Below are positions 53,659 through 61,814 of a stretch of DNA of 64,000 nucleotides, in pieces; position 1 is the first letter of the stretch, and every line of letters begins with the position of its first letter. Source of the stretch: Streptomyces antibioticus (GTDB lineage Bacteria; Actinomycetota; Actinomycetes; Streptomycetales; Streptomycetaceae); assembly GCF_002019855.1 (NCBI RefSeq), contig NZ_CM007717.1, forward strand, positions 7,635,750 through 7,699,749. Direction: 5' to 3'. The translations under genes and the position numbers were made by a program. Below the pieces are notes generated by a model that was not told the origin of the DNA, ran no database searches, and saw nothing but the letters and a program-made list of their open reading frames with translations.

Positions 53659-54399
53659 ATGGCACTGCGACCCGTTCACGTGAACCTGAAGGCTCTCGAC
53701 GCGGCGGTGGTCGGGCGGTTCTGGGGGGAGGCGCTCGGGTGGACCGTGTTCCAGCCCGGTGTGACCGCCTATGTGGGGCCGGGGGAGGTGTTCGTGTGGC
53801 CGGATCCGGTGGTGCTCGGGATCGATGTCGTGCCGGTTCCGGGGGCCAAGTCGGCGGTGAAGAACCGTACGCATCTCGATCTCGCCAGCAACTCCCTAGC
53901 GCATCAGGAGGAGTTGGTCGCGCGGCTGAAGGCGCTGGGCGCGACGGCCGTGGACGTGGGGCAGGGGGACGTGCCGTGGGTGGTGCTCGCCGATCCCGAG
54001 GGCAACGAGTTCTGTGTGCTGGAGCCCCGGGAGGTCTACCGGGACACCGGGCCGATCGCCGCGGTGGTCGTGGACTGCGAGGAGCCGCGGGAGATGGCGC
54101 GGTTCTGGGGCGCGGCGACCGACTGGACCGTGCACGAGGTGAACGACCGGCAGGCGGTGCTGCGGTCCGCGTCGGGCGGCGGACCGTATCTGGAGTTCCT
54201 GCGCACGCCCGGCGCGAAGACCGTGCCGGACCGCGTCCATCTCGATCTGTTGCCGTACCCCGGTGACGACAAGGCGGCGGAGGTGGCCCGGCTGCGCGCC
54301 CTCGGTGCCGTCGACCTCGACCTCGGCCAGGGGGACGTCCCGTGGACGTGCCTGGCCGACCCCGAGGGGCACGAGTTCTGCGTACTGGCCCTGTCCTGA
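53659..54399 (+). CDS. Two-domain VOC (glyoxalase-like) protein
   Basis: 246 residues made of two similar halves of ~120 residues. Each follows beta-alpha-beta-beta-beta topology and ends with the same motif: VPWVVLADPEGNEFCVL and VPWTCLADPEGHEFCVL. This is the actinobacterial glyoxalase-like family (VOC superfamily), whose members bind metals or ligands and include antibiotic-resistance and isomerase proteins. The ATG at 53659 is chosen; the ATG at 53647 is possible. A -10-like TGGGAT ten bases before 53659 would allow a nearly leaderless message. It is a stand-alone gene. Confidence 0.85.
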   Translation: MALRPVHVNLKALDAAVVGRFWGEALGWTVFQPGVTAYVGPGEVFVWPDPVVLGIDVVPVPGAKSAVKNRTHLDLASNSLAHQEELVARLKALGATAVDVGQGDVPWVVLADPEGNEFCVLEPREVYRDTGPIAAVVVDCEEPREMARFWGAATDWTVHEVNDRQAVLRSASGGGPYLEFLRTPGAKTVPDRVHLDLLPYPGDDKAAEVARLRALGAVDLDLGQGDVPWTCLADPEGHEFCVLALS

Positions 54400-54511
54400 G
54401 GACGCTCCTCGTACCGGTGTCCGAGGTCTCGGCTAGTCTCGGCTCATCCTCGGCCGGACGACGTCTTCGCCCCGGGGACGTGCTGGGGTACGGCAGAGGG
54501 AGCCACGACGC

Positions 54512-56098
54512 ATGGAACTGCCCGGTTACGAGATCCAGGGTGTCCTGGGCCAGGGCGGATTCGCCACGGTCTACCGGGCCCGGCAGCTCGCCGTGGGCCG
54601 GGAGGTCGCGCTCAAGGTGGACGGCAGGCTGCTCGCCACCCCGCGCGACCGGCAGCGCTTCCTGCGCGAGGTCACGGCGGCCGGACAGCTCTCCGGACAC
54701 CCGCACGTGGTGCCCGTGTACGACGCGGGGGTGCTGCCCGACAACCGCCCCTACATGGTGCTGGAGCTGTGCCCCGGCGGCTCCCTGGGCGAGCGGCTGG
54801 TCCGGCAGGGCCCGCTGCCGCCGAAGGAGGCCCGCGACATCGGCGTCGGCCTCGCGGACGCGGTGGCCGCCGCGCACGCCTCCGGTGTGCTGCACCGCGA
54901 CATCAAGCCCGGCAACATCATGGTCAACCGGTACGGCGGGATCGCCCTCACCGACTTCGGGCTCGCGGCGATGCCCCGGCCCGGCCAGGAACTCTCCGTC
55001 ACCCGGGAGGCGTTGACCCCCGCCTACGCCCCGCCCGAGGCGTTCCGCGGCGCGGACCCGACCCCCGCCGGGGACGTGTACTCGCTCGCCGCCACCGTCT
55101 ACGCCCTGCTGTCCGGCCGCCCGCCGCACCACCCGGACGACGGCACCCACCTCAGCATCGCCGAACTCATCGTCCGGCACACCTGGCCCTACCCCGCCCT
55201 CCCCGGCGTACCGGCCGCCCTGAACGAGACCTTGCGGCAGGCCATGGCCCCCGAGCCCGCCGAGCGGCTCTCGGACGCGGGCGCCTTCCGTGACGCCCTC
55301 GCGGCCGTCGACCTCGCCGATCCGGGCGGCTTCGGACCCGCGCCCGGCATGAACACCCTGGCGACCGTGCCCGCCTATCGGGACGCGGCGCCCCTGACCG
55401 TGCCTCCCGCGCCCGTGATCGCCCCCGCCCCGCCGGACCGGCCGGGCGGCGGGGCGACGACCGCGCCCGTCGCGCCCGGTGGCGGGCGGGCCGGACGGTC
55501 CCGGTCCCTGCTGATCGGGGCGCTGGCGGTCGTCACGGTGTCGGTGAGCGTCACGGTCACCGTCCTGACGTACGGCAACGGACGGCAGCCGGACGGCGGC
55601 CGCGACACCGACGCCCGCTCGGGCGCCTCGTCCTCGGCCTCCGCCACGCCGTCCGCCGGACCCGGCTTCGGCGTCGCCACCACGACGGAGGACTGCGCCG
55701 CCACGGCCGTCGACGGGCTCGGCGGCCGGTGCACCGCCACCCCCGAGTGCTGGAGCGGCATCACCGACATCTCCGGGATCATCACCGTCAGCCGCGCCGA
55801 CTGCCAGGCCGAGCACGTGTGGGAGACCTTCGCCATCGCGCCGCTCCCCAAGGACGGCCAGACGAACAACGCACGGGACCTCGTCAAGCACCCGGACGTC
55901 AAGACGCTCTGCTCCCAGACCGTCATGGCCGACTCCCTGAGCGCCGACGGCCGTACTCTCGCCCGTACATGGGACGTCGACGTCATCCCGCCCACCGCTT
56001 CCGAATGGGACAAGGGCCTGCGCGTCTACCGCTGTGTGGCGGCGGCCGAGACCGACAACGGCCGCAAGACCGGCAGCCAGTTCGCCGTACCGTCCTGA
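54512..56098 (+). CDS. Receptor-like Ser/Thr protein kinase
   Basis: 528 residues. The kinase domain (1-270) has the Gly loop GQGGFATVY, Lys35, catalytic HRDIKPGN (D130) and DFG (D148). After a Pro-rich linker, one transmembrane helix (about 332-354) leads to a ~150-residue extracytoplasmic domain with four or more cysteines. That domain resembles the septum-formation-like domain seen in actinobacterial receptors (CTATPECW, SRADCQAEHVWETFA, WDKGLRVYRCVA). It would sense an external signal and phosphorylate cytoplasmic proteins. A TAGTCT -10 lies at 54434. It is convergent with the GCS2 ligase gene. Confidence 0.92.
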   Translation: MELPGYEIQGVLGQGGFATVYRARQLAVGREVALKVDGRLLATPRDRQRFLREVTAAGQLSGHPHVVPVYDAGVLPDNRPYMVLELCPGGSLGERLVRQGPLPPKEARDIGVGLADAVAAAHASGVLHRDIKPGNIMVNRYGGIALTDFGLAAMPRPGQELSVTREALTPAYAPPEAFRGADPTPAGDVYSLAATVYALLSGRPPHHPDDGTHLSIAELIVRHTWPYPALPGVPAALNETLRQAMAPEPAERLSDAGAFRDALAAVDLADPGGFGPAPGMNTLATVPAYRDAAPLTVPPAPVIAPAPPDRPGGGATTAPVAPGGGRAGRSRSLLIGALAVVTVSVSVTVTVLTYGNGRQPDGGRDTDARSGASSSASATPSAGPGFGVATTTEDCAATAVDGLGGRCTATPECWSGITDISGIITVSRADCQAEHVWETFAIAPLPKDGQTNNARDLVKHPDVKTLCSQTVMADSLSADGRTLARTWDVDVIPPTASEWDKGLRVYRCVAAAETDNGRKTGSQFAVPS

Positions 56099-56126
56099 CC
56101 GCGACGCACGCCCGCCGTGCCTCGGC

Positions 56127-57602
56127 TCAGTCCGTGGGCCAGGTGTGCGCCGGGGCGTTGAGGTGCATGTAGTCGACGTACAGCTCGGTCATCCGGCGCA
56201 GCGCCTCGTGCGGATCCGCGTGGCTCTCGGTGAGCCGGTGGAAGATCTCCTTCTGCCAGACCGCGCCGTTGCGGGCGGTGACACAGCGCTGCTCGATGAC
56301 ACCGAGGAGCGGCTCGCGCCAGGCGTCGTCCATCCCGGTCAGCTCAAGTCCCCGGTGCGCGAGGGGAAGCAGCCGGCGCAGGACGAGTTCGGGCACCGGC
56401 ACCTCGCCCATGCCCGGCCAGTACAGCTCGGCGTCGATGCCGTTGCGGGCGGCGGTGTGCAGATTGTCCTCGGCGGCCTGGAAGGACATCCGCGACCACA
56501 CCGGCCGCTCCTCGTCCACCAGGGCGCGGGTGAGGCCGTAGTAGAAGGCGCCGTTGGCGAGCGTGTCGGCGACCGTCGGGCCGGCCGGGAGGCAGCGGTT
56601 CTCCACCCGGACGTGCGGAGTGCCGTTCGCGACGGCGTAGACGGGCCGGTTCCAGCGGTAGATCGTGCCGTTGTGCAGGGTGAGTTCGCCCAGCTCGGGG
56701 ATGTCGCCGCGCTCCAGCGTCCGGACCGGGTCCTCCTCGTCGCAGAGCGGCAGCAGGGCGGGGAAGTAGCGCAGGTTCTCCTCGAAGAGGTCGAACACGC
56801 TGTTGATCCACCGTTCCCCGAACCACACCCGGGGCCGTACGCCCTGCACCTTGATCTCCTGCGGGCGGGTGTCGGTGGCCTGCTCGAACAGCGGGATCCG
56901 GGTCTCGTGCCACAGCTCCTTGCCGAACAGGAAGGGCGAGTTGGCCGCCAGCGCCACCTGGACTCCCGCGATCGCCTGCGCCGCGTTCCAGTAGCGCGGG
57001 AACTCCTGCGGGGAGACCTGGAGATGGAACTGCGTACTGGTGCACGCGGCCTCGGGCGTGATCGTGTCGGCGTACGTCCGCAGCCGGTCGGGGCCGTCGA
57101 TGTCGAGCCGCAGATCCTCGCCCCGCGCCGCGAACACCTGGTCGTTGAGCAGCCGGTAGCGCGCGTTCTCCGACAGCGCCGACTCACCGACGTGCTCCTG
57201 CCGCAGCGTGGGCAGGATGCCGACCATGATCAGATGCGCGCCGACCGAGCGGGCGCGTTCGTCGGCGTGGTTGAGCGAGGCGCGGATCGCCGACTCCCAG
57301 GCGTCAGGACCGCCCTCCGTCAGCCGTCGCGGCGGCACGTTGATCTCCAGGTTGAACCGGCCCAGCTCGGTGTCCCAGGCGGGGTCCGCGATCGCCTCCA
57401 GCACCTCGGTGTTGCGCATCGCCGGCTCGGCGCGGTCGTCGACCAGGTTCAGCTCGATCTCCAGACCCACCTGGGGCCGCTCGGCCTCGAACCGTGACTC
57501 GCGCAGCATCTGCGCGAACACCTCGAGGCACTCCTGCATCTTGATCCGGTACCGGCGGCGGTCCTCGCGGGTGAAGACCAGCGCCGGGACATCGCGTCCC
57601 AT
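56127..57602 (-). CDS. GCS2-family glutamate-cysteine-ligase-like enzyme
   Basis: 491 residues. GCS2 features include VGLEIELNLVDD (metal Glu), a Gly/Asn-rich FNLEINVPPRRL, ACTSTQFHLQVSP and ANSPFLFGKELWHETR. GCS2 enzymes form gamma-glutamyl amides with ATP. As Streptomyces makes mycothiol rather than glutathione, the product may be gamma-glutamylcysteine for ergothioneine (EgtA-type) or another gamma-glutamyl compound; no other thiol gene is nearby. The ATG at 57602 has GGAGGG upstream; longer readings lack a good site. Confidence 0.88.
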   Translation of the reverse strand: MGRDVPALVFTREDRRRYRIKMQECLEVFAQMLRESRFEAERPQVGLEIELNLVDDRAEPAMRNTEVLEAIADPAWDTELGRFNLEINVPPRRLTEGGPDAWESAIRASLNHADERARSVGAHLIMVGILPTLRQEHVGESALSENARYRLLNDQVFAARGEDLRLDIDGPDRLRTYADTITPEAACTSTQFHLQVSPQEFPRYWNAAQAIAGVQVALAANSPFLFGKELWHETRIPLFEQATDTRPQEIKVQGVRPRVWFGERWINSVFDLFEENLRYFPALLPLCDEEDPVRTLERGDIPELGELTLHNGTIYRWNRPVYAVANGTPHVRVENRCLPAGPTVADTLANGAFYYGLTRALVDEERPVWSRMSFQAAEDNLHTAARNGIDAELYWPGMGEVPVPELVLRRLLPLAHRGLELTGMDDAWREPLLGVIEQRCVTARNGAVWQKEIFHRLTESHADPHEALRRMTELYVDYMHLNAPAHTWPTD

Positions 57603-57753
57603 CTGCCCTCCCGTACCGTCGGCCCGCCCGGCTCGTCGCTTCCGGACGCATGTCCCTCCAGCGTCGCACCACCGGCGGCACCCGACCACGCGGGACGGCC
57701 GCACGCTGCCCTGTGGTCAACGGCCGATCGCTTTCCGTGACGGGATCCCGGCG

Positions 57754-57825
57754 GGCGTGCGGGTCGGCGCGGCGCGGTGGAATGCGACGGGGTTCCGGCG
57801 TGCGGGCCGGCGCGGCGCGGTGGAA
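57754..57825. repeat. 29-bp direct repeat upstream of the coiled-coil gene
   Basis: Copies at 57754-57782 and 57797-57825 differ at a single base and start 43 bp apart (GGCGTGCGGG ... GGTGGAA). The second copy ends 10 bases before the ATG at 57836. Confidence 0.85.
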
Positions 57826-57835
57826 CCTGAGGGGC

Positions 57836-58735
57836 ATGGGGCGCGAGCGCGCCGGGGACGGCGGAGCACAGGACGTGGAGCGGCTCCTCGACGACCTCTA
57901 CACGACCCCGCCGCCCGGGTTCGTCACCCGCCGCGCGGAGCTGGCCCTGACGGCCGGGAGCGCCGGGAACGCGGCGGACGCCCGGCGGATCCGCGCCGCC
58001 CGCCGCCCCACGCTCGCCGCCTGGGCGGCCAACCTGCTGCTGCGCGCCGCCCCGGAGGAGAGCCGACGGTTCCTGGAACTGGGCGAGGCGCTGCGGGAGG
58101 CGTTCCGGACTCTCGACGCGAACGAGGTCAAAGACCTGTCCGACCGGCGCCGGAGTGTCGTCGCCGCGCTCACCCGGCAGGCCGTCGCCCTCGCCGAGCA
58201 GGCCGGGCAGCGGCTGTCGGACAGCGCACGGCAGGACGTCGAGTCCACGCTGCGTGCCGTGCTCGCCGACCGGGAAGCGGCGGAGCGGTGGGCGACCGGG
58301 CGCCTCGAACATCCCCTCACGCCGCCGACGGAGTTCGGCGAGGAGACGGGGGCGCCATCTGCCGGGTCCCACGCGCGGGGCGAACTCGCCGACCGGCGCC
58401 GACGGCGGGAGGCCGAGCAGCGGCACCGGCTGGAGGAGGCCCGGCGGGAGGCCGCGGCGGCGGACCGGCGTCTGCGTGACCGGCGTACCGAACAGGCCGT
58501 GTCCGACGAGGAGTTGACGCGAGCGCGCGCGGACCACGACCGCGCCGCCGCAGAGGTGTCCGAGGCCGAACGACGCCTGGACCAGGCCCGGTCGAGGCTA
58601 CGGCTCGCCGAGGAGGAGCGGCGCACGGCGGAGGAACGGCAGCGCGCCGCCGCCGATGCCGTGAGCGAGGCGGAGGAGCACGCGCAGTCCGCCGCCCGCG
58701 AGGTCGAGCGCCTGACCCCTCCCTCCTCCACCTGA
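57836..58735 (+). CDS. Coiled-coil protein of an uncharacterised actinobacterial family
   Basis: 299 residues. The N-terminal ~110 residues hold a conserved family block: FVTRRAELALTAG, then ARRPTLAAWAANLLLRAAPE. From residue about 180 on, the protein is a long charged Arg/Glu/Ala coiled coil (RRREAEQRHRLEEARREAAAA), suggesting a rod-like or filament-binding protein. I recognise this architecture from many actinobacteria but know no function. The start at 57836 is a best guess, since the upstream region is a direct repeat with a poor ribosome site. Confidence 0.7.
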   Translation: MGRERAGDGGAQDVERLLDDLYTTPPPGFVTRRAELALTAGSAGNAADARRIRAARRPTLAAWAANLLLRAAPEESRRFLELGEALREAFRTLDANEVKDLSDRRRSVVAALTRQAVALAEQAGQRLSDSARQDVESTLRAVLADREAAERWATGRLEHPLTPPTEFGEETGAPSAGSHARGELADRRRRREAEQRHRLEEARREAAAADRRLRDRRTEQAVSDEELTRARADHDRAAAEVSEAERRLDQARSRLRLAEEERRTAEERQRAAADAVSEAEEHAQSAAREVERLTPPSST

Positions 58736-58861
58736 TCGGCCGAGCCCCGCAGGCGAGGGAGTGAAGCGGCTGGGGTCTGGGGACGATACGGGGGCACACG
58801 ACCGGTACCGGGGGATCGGACCGCGTGTGTGACGCGCCGCACCGAGGAGGGGAGCCGAGGG

Positions 58862-59410
58862 ATGGCGGAAGAGCAGGAGAGCCCGCCGACGGTGAGGCCG
58901 GCGGGGGCGGAGGACGCCTGGCGGATCCTGGACACCGTCCGGGACCTGTCCAAACACGCCGAGGCGAAGGCCGGTACGACGCTCGCGGCGTCCGGCGTGC
59001 TGGCCGGCGTCCTGTACAGCCTGGTCACCACGGGCGACGCCGACTCGCCGTGGTTCGTCGTCGCCGTGGCGGTCACCGCCGTCTGCACGGTGGCGGCCGG
59101 CCTCACCGCCGGCCTGGTGCTCTGGCCGCGCCAGCGGATCGCCGAGGACACGCTCCCCACCAGCCTGCTGTTCTACGAGCACATCGGCCGGGAGTTCGCC
59201 ACGCGTCACGCCGACTACCGCGACCGGCTGCGCGCCCTGCTGCGGGACGAGGAGGCGTTGGTGACCACCCTGGCCGAACAGATCTGGGCCACCGCACATG
59301 TGACACGCACCAAGTACCGGTGGGTGGGCCGCAGTATCGCCCTGCTGCTGGTCGCACTGGCGGCCCTGGCGGTGTCGGCGGCGCTGAGCGCGGCCGAGAC
59401 GATGCGCTGA
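58862..59410 (+). CDS. Putative Pycsar-type membrane effector (PycTM-like)
   Basis: 182 residues. The pattern fits PycTM/DUF5706-like effectors: an N-terminal helix with HAEAKAGTTLAASGVLAG (the AD-x-KAG region), two transmembrane helices, LWPRQ, LFYEHIGREFATRHADYRDRL, then EQIWATAHVTRTKYRWVG and two final helices. In Pycsar defence, a cyclic pyrimidine nucleotide made by PycC drives such proteins to damage the membrane of infected cells. The ATG at 58862 has GAGGAGGGG upstream. A cyclase-like domain is encoded 650 bases downstream in the same direction, supporting a signalling pair. Assignment is by pattern only. Confidence 0.68.
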   Translation: MAEEQESPPTVRPAGAEDAWRILDTVRDLSKHAEAKAGTTLAASGVLAGVLYSLVTTGDADSPWFVVAVAVTAVCTVAAGLTAGLVLWPRQRIAEDTLPTSLLFYEHIGREFATRHADYRDRLRALLRDEEALVTTLAEQIWATAHVTRTKYRWVGRSIALLLVALAALAVSAALSAAETMR

Positions 59411-59708
59411 CAGGCACGAAGGGCGACCGCGTGGACCGCACCCCACCGCACGACCCCCACTCCGCATTCGACACCGCGACCCGACTGGGCTCCGGGGAGG
59501 ACCGGATCTGCCGGCCGCGCACCGGGTGGGTGATGCGCGCCTTACGCCGCCCCGTGGACCTGGGCCGCGTTCGTGCTCGTGGGCGCGGGAGAAGCCGTCT
59601 TCCCCAGGAGCGGGGGGAGTTGCGATGACACGGACACAAGGTCACCCGCTGCCTACAGTGGGTGAAGGCCCGGGCGCAGGGGTGCGGGTGCGGGCGGAAG
59701 GGGTGCGC
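59411..59708. other. Gap between putative effector and CATRA genes
   Basis: 298 bases with no convincing reading frame. A candidate -10 (TACAGT) lies at about 59653, roughly 55 bases before the CATRA-C start, so the two CATRA genes may have their own promoter rather than rely on read-through. Confidence 0.45.
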
Positions 59709-60086
59709 ATGTCCACAGGGAGTCCGATCGACGACGAGGCGCGCGAGGACGCCGTGGACGTCCTGCGGGACCTCCTCGTATGGCAGTTGGTGCCGGAGCG
59801 CTGGGCGCGGGTCGAGGTGATCGTGGACGCGCTCGCCGACGCCCTCGACCGCGGGGACGGCGACGCGCTGCGGGAGGCCACCGCCGAACTGGAGGTGTCC
59901 GGGCCCATCCGGATCACCCGCATCGGCGCCCAGTCGCCCGGGCCCGTCCCGGTCCCGGAGCGCACCAGGGACCGCGCCAACCATCTGGTGCACTCGCTCG
60001 GGCAGCCGCCCCGGCCGGGACGGGGCGACGGCGAGCCGCAGCCCTCGGGAGGTGACGGTGACGGATCCCCGACTCCCGCTCCTTGA
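59709..60086 (+). CDS. CATRA system-associated small protein
   Basis: 125 residues. The helical core is AVDVLRDLLVWQLVPERWARV, DALADALDRGDGDALREAT, then SGPIRITRIG and a NHLVHSLG end, the pattern I recall for the small partner of CATRA (caspase and TPR-repeat associated) conflict systems. A Gly/Pro-rich tail follows. The ATG at 59709 has GGAAGGGG six bases upstream. Its last 29 bases overlap the next gene in another frame, so translation is coupled. The role is presumably as an adaptor; no catalytic motif is seen. Confidence 0.75.
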   Translation: MSTGSPIDDEAREDAVDVLRDLLVWQLVPERWARVEVIVDALADALDRGDGDALREATAELEVSGPIRITRIGAQSPGPVPVPERTRDRANHLVHSLGQPPRPGRGDGEPQPSGGDGDGSPTPAP

Positions 60087-61782
60087 CCAGGAACTCGTCG
60101 TCCACGTCTACGCCCCGACCGACGGCCCGCACGCCAAGGCCGCCCACCGGCAGCTCCAGGGCATCTGGGACCGCTGCCGGGACCGGCTGGGCATGGTCCG
60201 GGAGATCGCCGCCACCGGACTGCCGGCCGTGCTGCCCTCAGGCCCCGACGCGATGACACAGGGCGGGCCCGTGGCGGCGATCGAGGACCGGGCGGCCGAC
60301 CACCAGGCCGTCGTACGCCGCGAACACGACGTGGTGAACCTGTCGTTGGTGTTCGCCGCGCCCCAGGACACGGCGTCCCGCCGGTTGCGGATCGGCTCCG
60401 CGTCGCCGCCCGGCTGGGTCGAGTTCGACCGCTGGTGGGGCGAGTTGGCCGCCGACGGCACGGACGCCCTGCTCGGGGTCGTCCAGGTCTGCCAGGCGAC
60501 GTACGCCGCGGGATCGGCCCCCTCGCTCGACGGGCTGGCGCACGAGGCCCGTTCGGTGCTGACCGGCCCCGGCCGGGCCCCCGACCGGTGGCGGCGCGGC
60601 AGCACCACGGCGGAGGGGTTCGCCGTGTGGGAGGTGACACCGGACGACGAGCGGGCGGGGCGGCGGATCGTCGTCCTCGCCCCCGAGGGCCGGGAGGCCG
60701 AGCTGAGCGCCTGGACGTGGAGCCAGGGCGAGCCGGACATGCCGCCGCTGGCCCGCTATCTGATGCACGCGGCCAAACTCCGCTACCAGGCCCGGGTGCG
60801 GGGCGAGGGCGAGCCGCGGCTCAGGCGGCTCATCGGGCGGGTGAACGAGCATGTCGCCCAGGTACGGGACGCGTTGGAGCGGGAGACGGACGACCCCGCC
60901 GCCCTCGGCCGGCTGCGGCTGGACGAGGCCGATCTGGCCTCCGCCGTGCGGGACATCCGCGCGATACGACGCACCGTGGAGATCGCCGCGCACAACATGA
61001 GCGCCGCGGTCGCCGAGCCGTGGCCCGGTGACCGGCGGCTCGCCGAATGGCTCGTCGGCCAACTGGACGACGACACCGAGTACGTGGAGGCGGCCCGCGA
61101 ACTGGCCCAGGAGATCGGCCGGTTGGTCCAGCAGAGCGCGGCGGACCGGTCACCCGGCCCGTTCGCCCAGGAGGCGACAGCGCTGCCTGCCGAAAGCCGT
61201 GACGAGCGCGACCGTGACCGTGAACGGGTCCGGCTGCGGGTGGGTTTCGCCGTCGACGTCGAGCGCTACAGCAGCCGTACCTCACCCCAGAAACTGGGCG
61301 TGCAGCAGCGGATCGCCGCGCTGGCGGAGGAGGTTCTCGACGACCTCGGCCACCGTATGGACGAGACCGACCACCAGGGCACCGGCGACGGCATCAACGT
61401 CTTCCTCCCGGCCGACGTCGAACTCCACCGGGCGCTGCCCGCACTGCTGTTGTCCTGGCGGGACCGGCTCGCGGCCGACAACGAGCGCTTCCGCGACCGG
61501 ATGCGGCTGCGCCTGTCCGCCGGGGTGGGTCCGGTGGGGCTCGCCGCGCTCGGGTTCTCCGGGTCCACGATCGTGGAGGTCAGCCGGCTGCTGGACAGCG
61601 CCGTGCTGCGCGGTGCGCTCGCCGACCGTCCGGAGGTCGATCTCGTTGCCCTGGTCGCCGACCAGTTGTACGAGTACGTCGTCGGCGAGGGCTATCCGGG
61701 GCTGCGCGCCGAGCAGTTCGAGCGGCACATGGTCCGGGTGAAGGACTTCGAGCGGCCCGCCTGGCTGTGGATCCCACGCTGA
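60058..61782 (+). CDS. CATRA protein fused to a class III nucleotide-cyclase-like domain
   Basis: 574 residues. Residues 1-170 match the CATRA N-terminal domain (LLDQELVVHVYAPTDGP, ATGLPAVLPSGPDAMTQGG); a helical linker follows to about 380. The C-terminal 190 residues form a class III cyclase-like domain with both metal aspartates (D400 in FAVDVERYS, D444 in GTGDGINVF) and an Arg equivalent to the transition-state Arg (R510 in SRLLDS). The position normally Lys is Gln (440) and the catalytic Asn position is Val (506), so substrate and activity may differ from adenylate cyclases. GTG 60058 has GGGAGG at good spacing; GTG 60052 does not. It is likely a sensor-cyclase of a Pycsar-like pathway. 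Confidence 0.75.
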   Translation: MTDPRLPLLDQELVVHVYAPTDGPHAKAAHRQLQGIWDRCRDRLGMVREIAATGLPAVLPSGPDAMTQGGPVAAIEDRAADHQAVVRREHDVVNLSLVFAAPQDTASRRLRIGSASPPGWVEFDRWWGELAADGTDALLGVVQVCQATYAAGSAPSLDGLAHEARSVLTGPGRAPDRWRRGSTTAEGFAVWEVTPDDERAGRRIVVLAPEGREAELSAWTWSQGEPDMPPLARYLMHAAKLRYQARVRGEGEPRLRRLIGRVNEHVAQVRDALERETDDPAALGRLRLDEADLASAVRDIRAIRRTVEIAAHNMSAAVAEPWPGDRRLAEWLVGQLDDDTEYVEAARELAQEIGRLVQQSAADRSPGPFAQEATALPAESRDERDRDRERVRLRVGFAVDVERYSSRTSPQKLGVQQRIAALAEEVLDDLGHRMDETDHQGTGDGINVFLPADVELHRALPALLLSWRDRLAADNERFRDRMRLRLSAGVGPVGLAALGFSGSTIVEVSRLLDSAVLRGALADRPEVDLVALVADQLYEYVVGEGYPGLRAEQFERHMVRVKDFERPAWLWIPR

Positions 61783-61814
61783 CACCCGGCGCAGAAGGGC
61801 ACACGCCGTGACGC

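Noticed and set aside
53585..55891. Long minus-strand frame opposite the VOC and kinase genes
   Set aside because: Both plus-strand genes carry full family motifs. The minus translation is low complexity with no recognisable domain.
59411..59708. Short reading frame between the putative effector and CATRA genes
   Set aside because: Arg-rich, without a ribosome site, codon bias or family resemblance.
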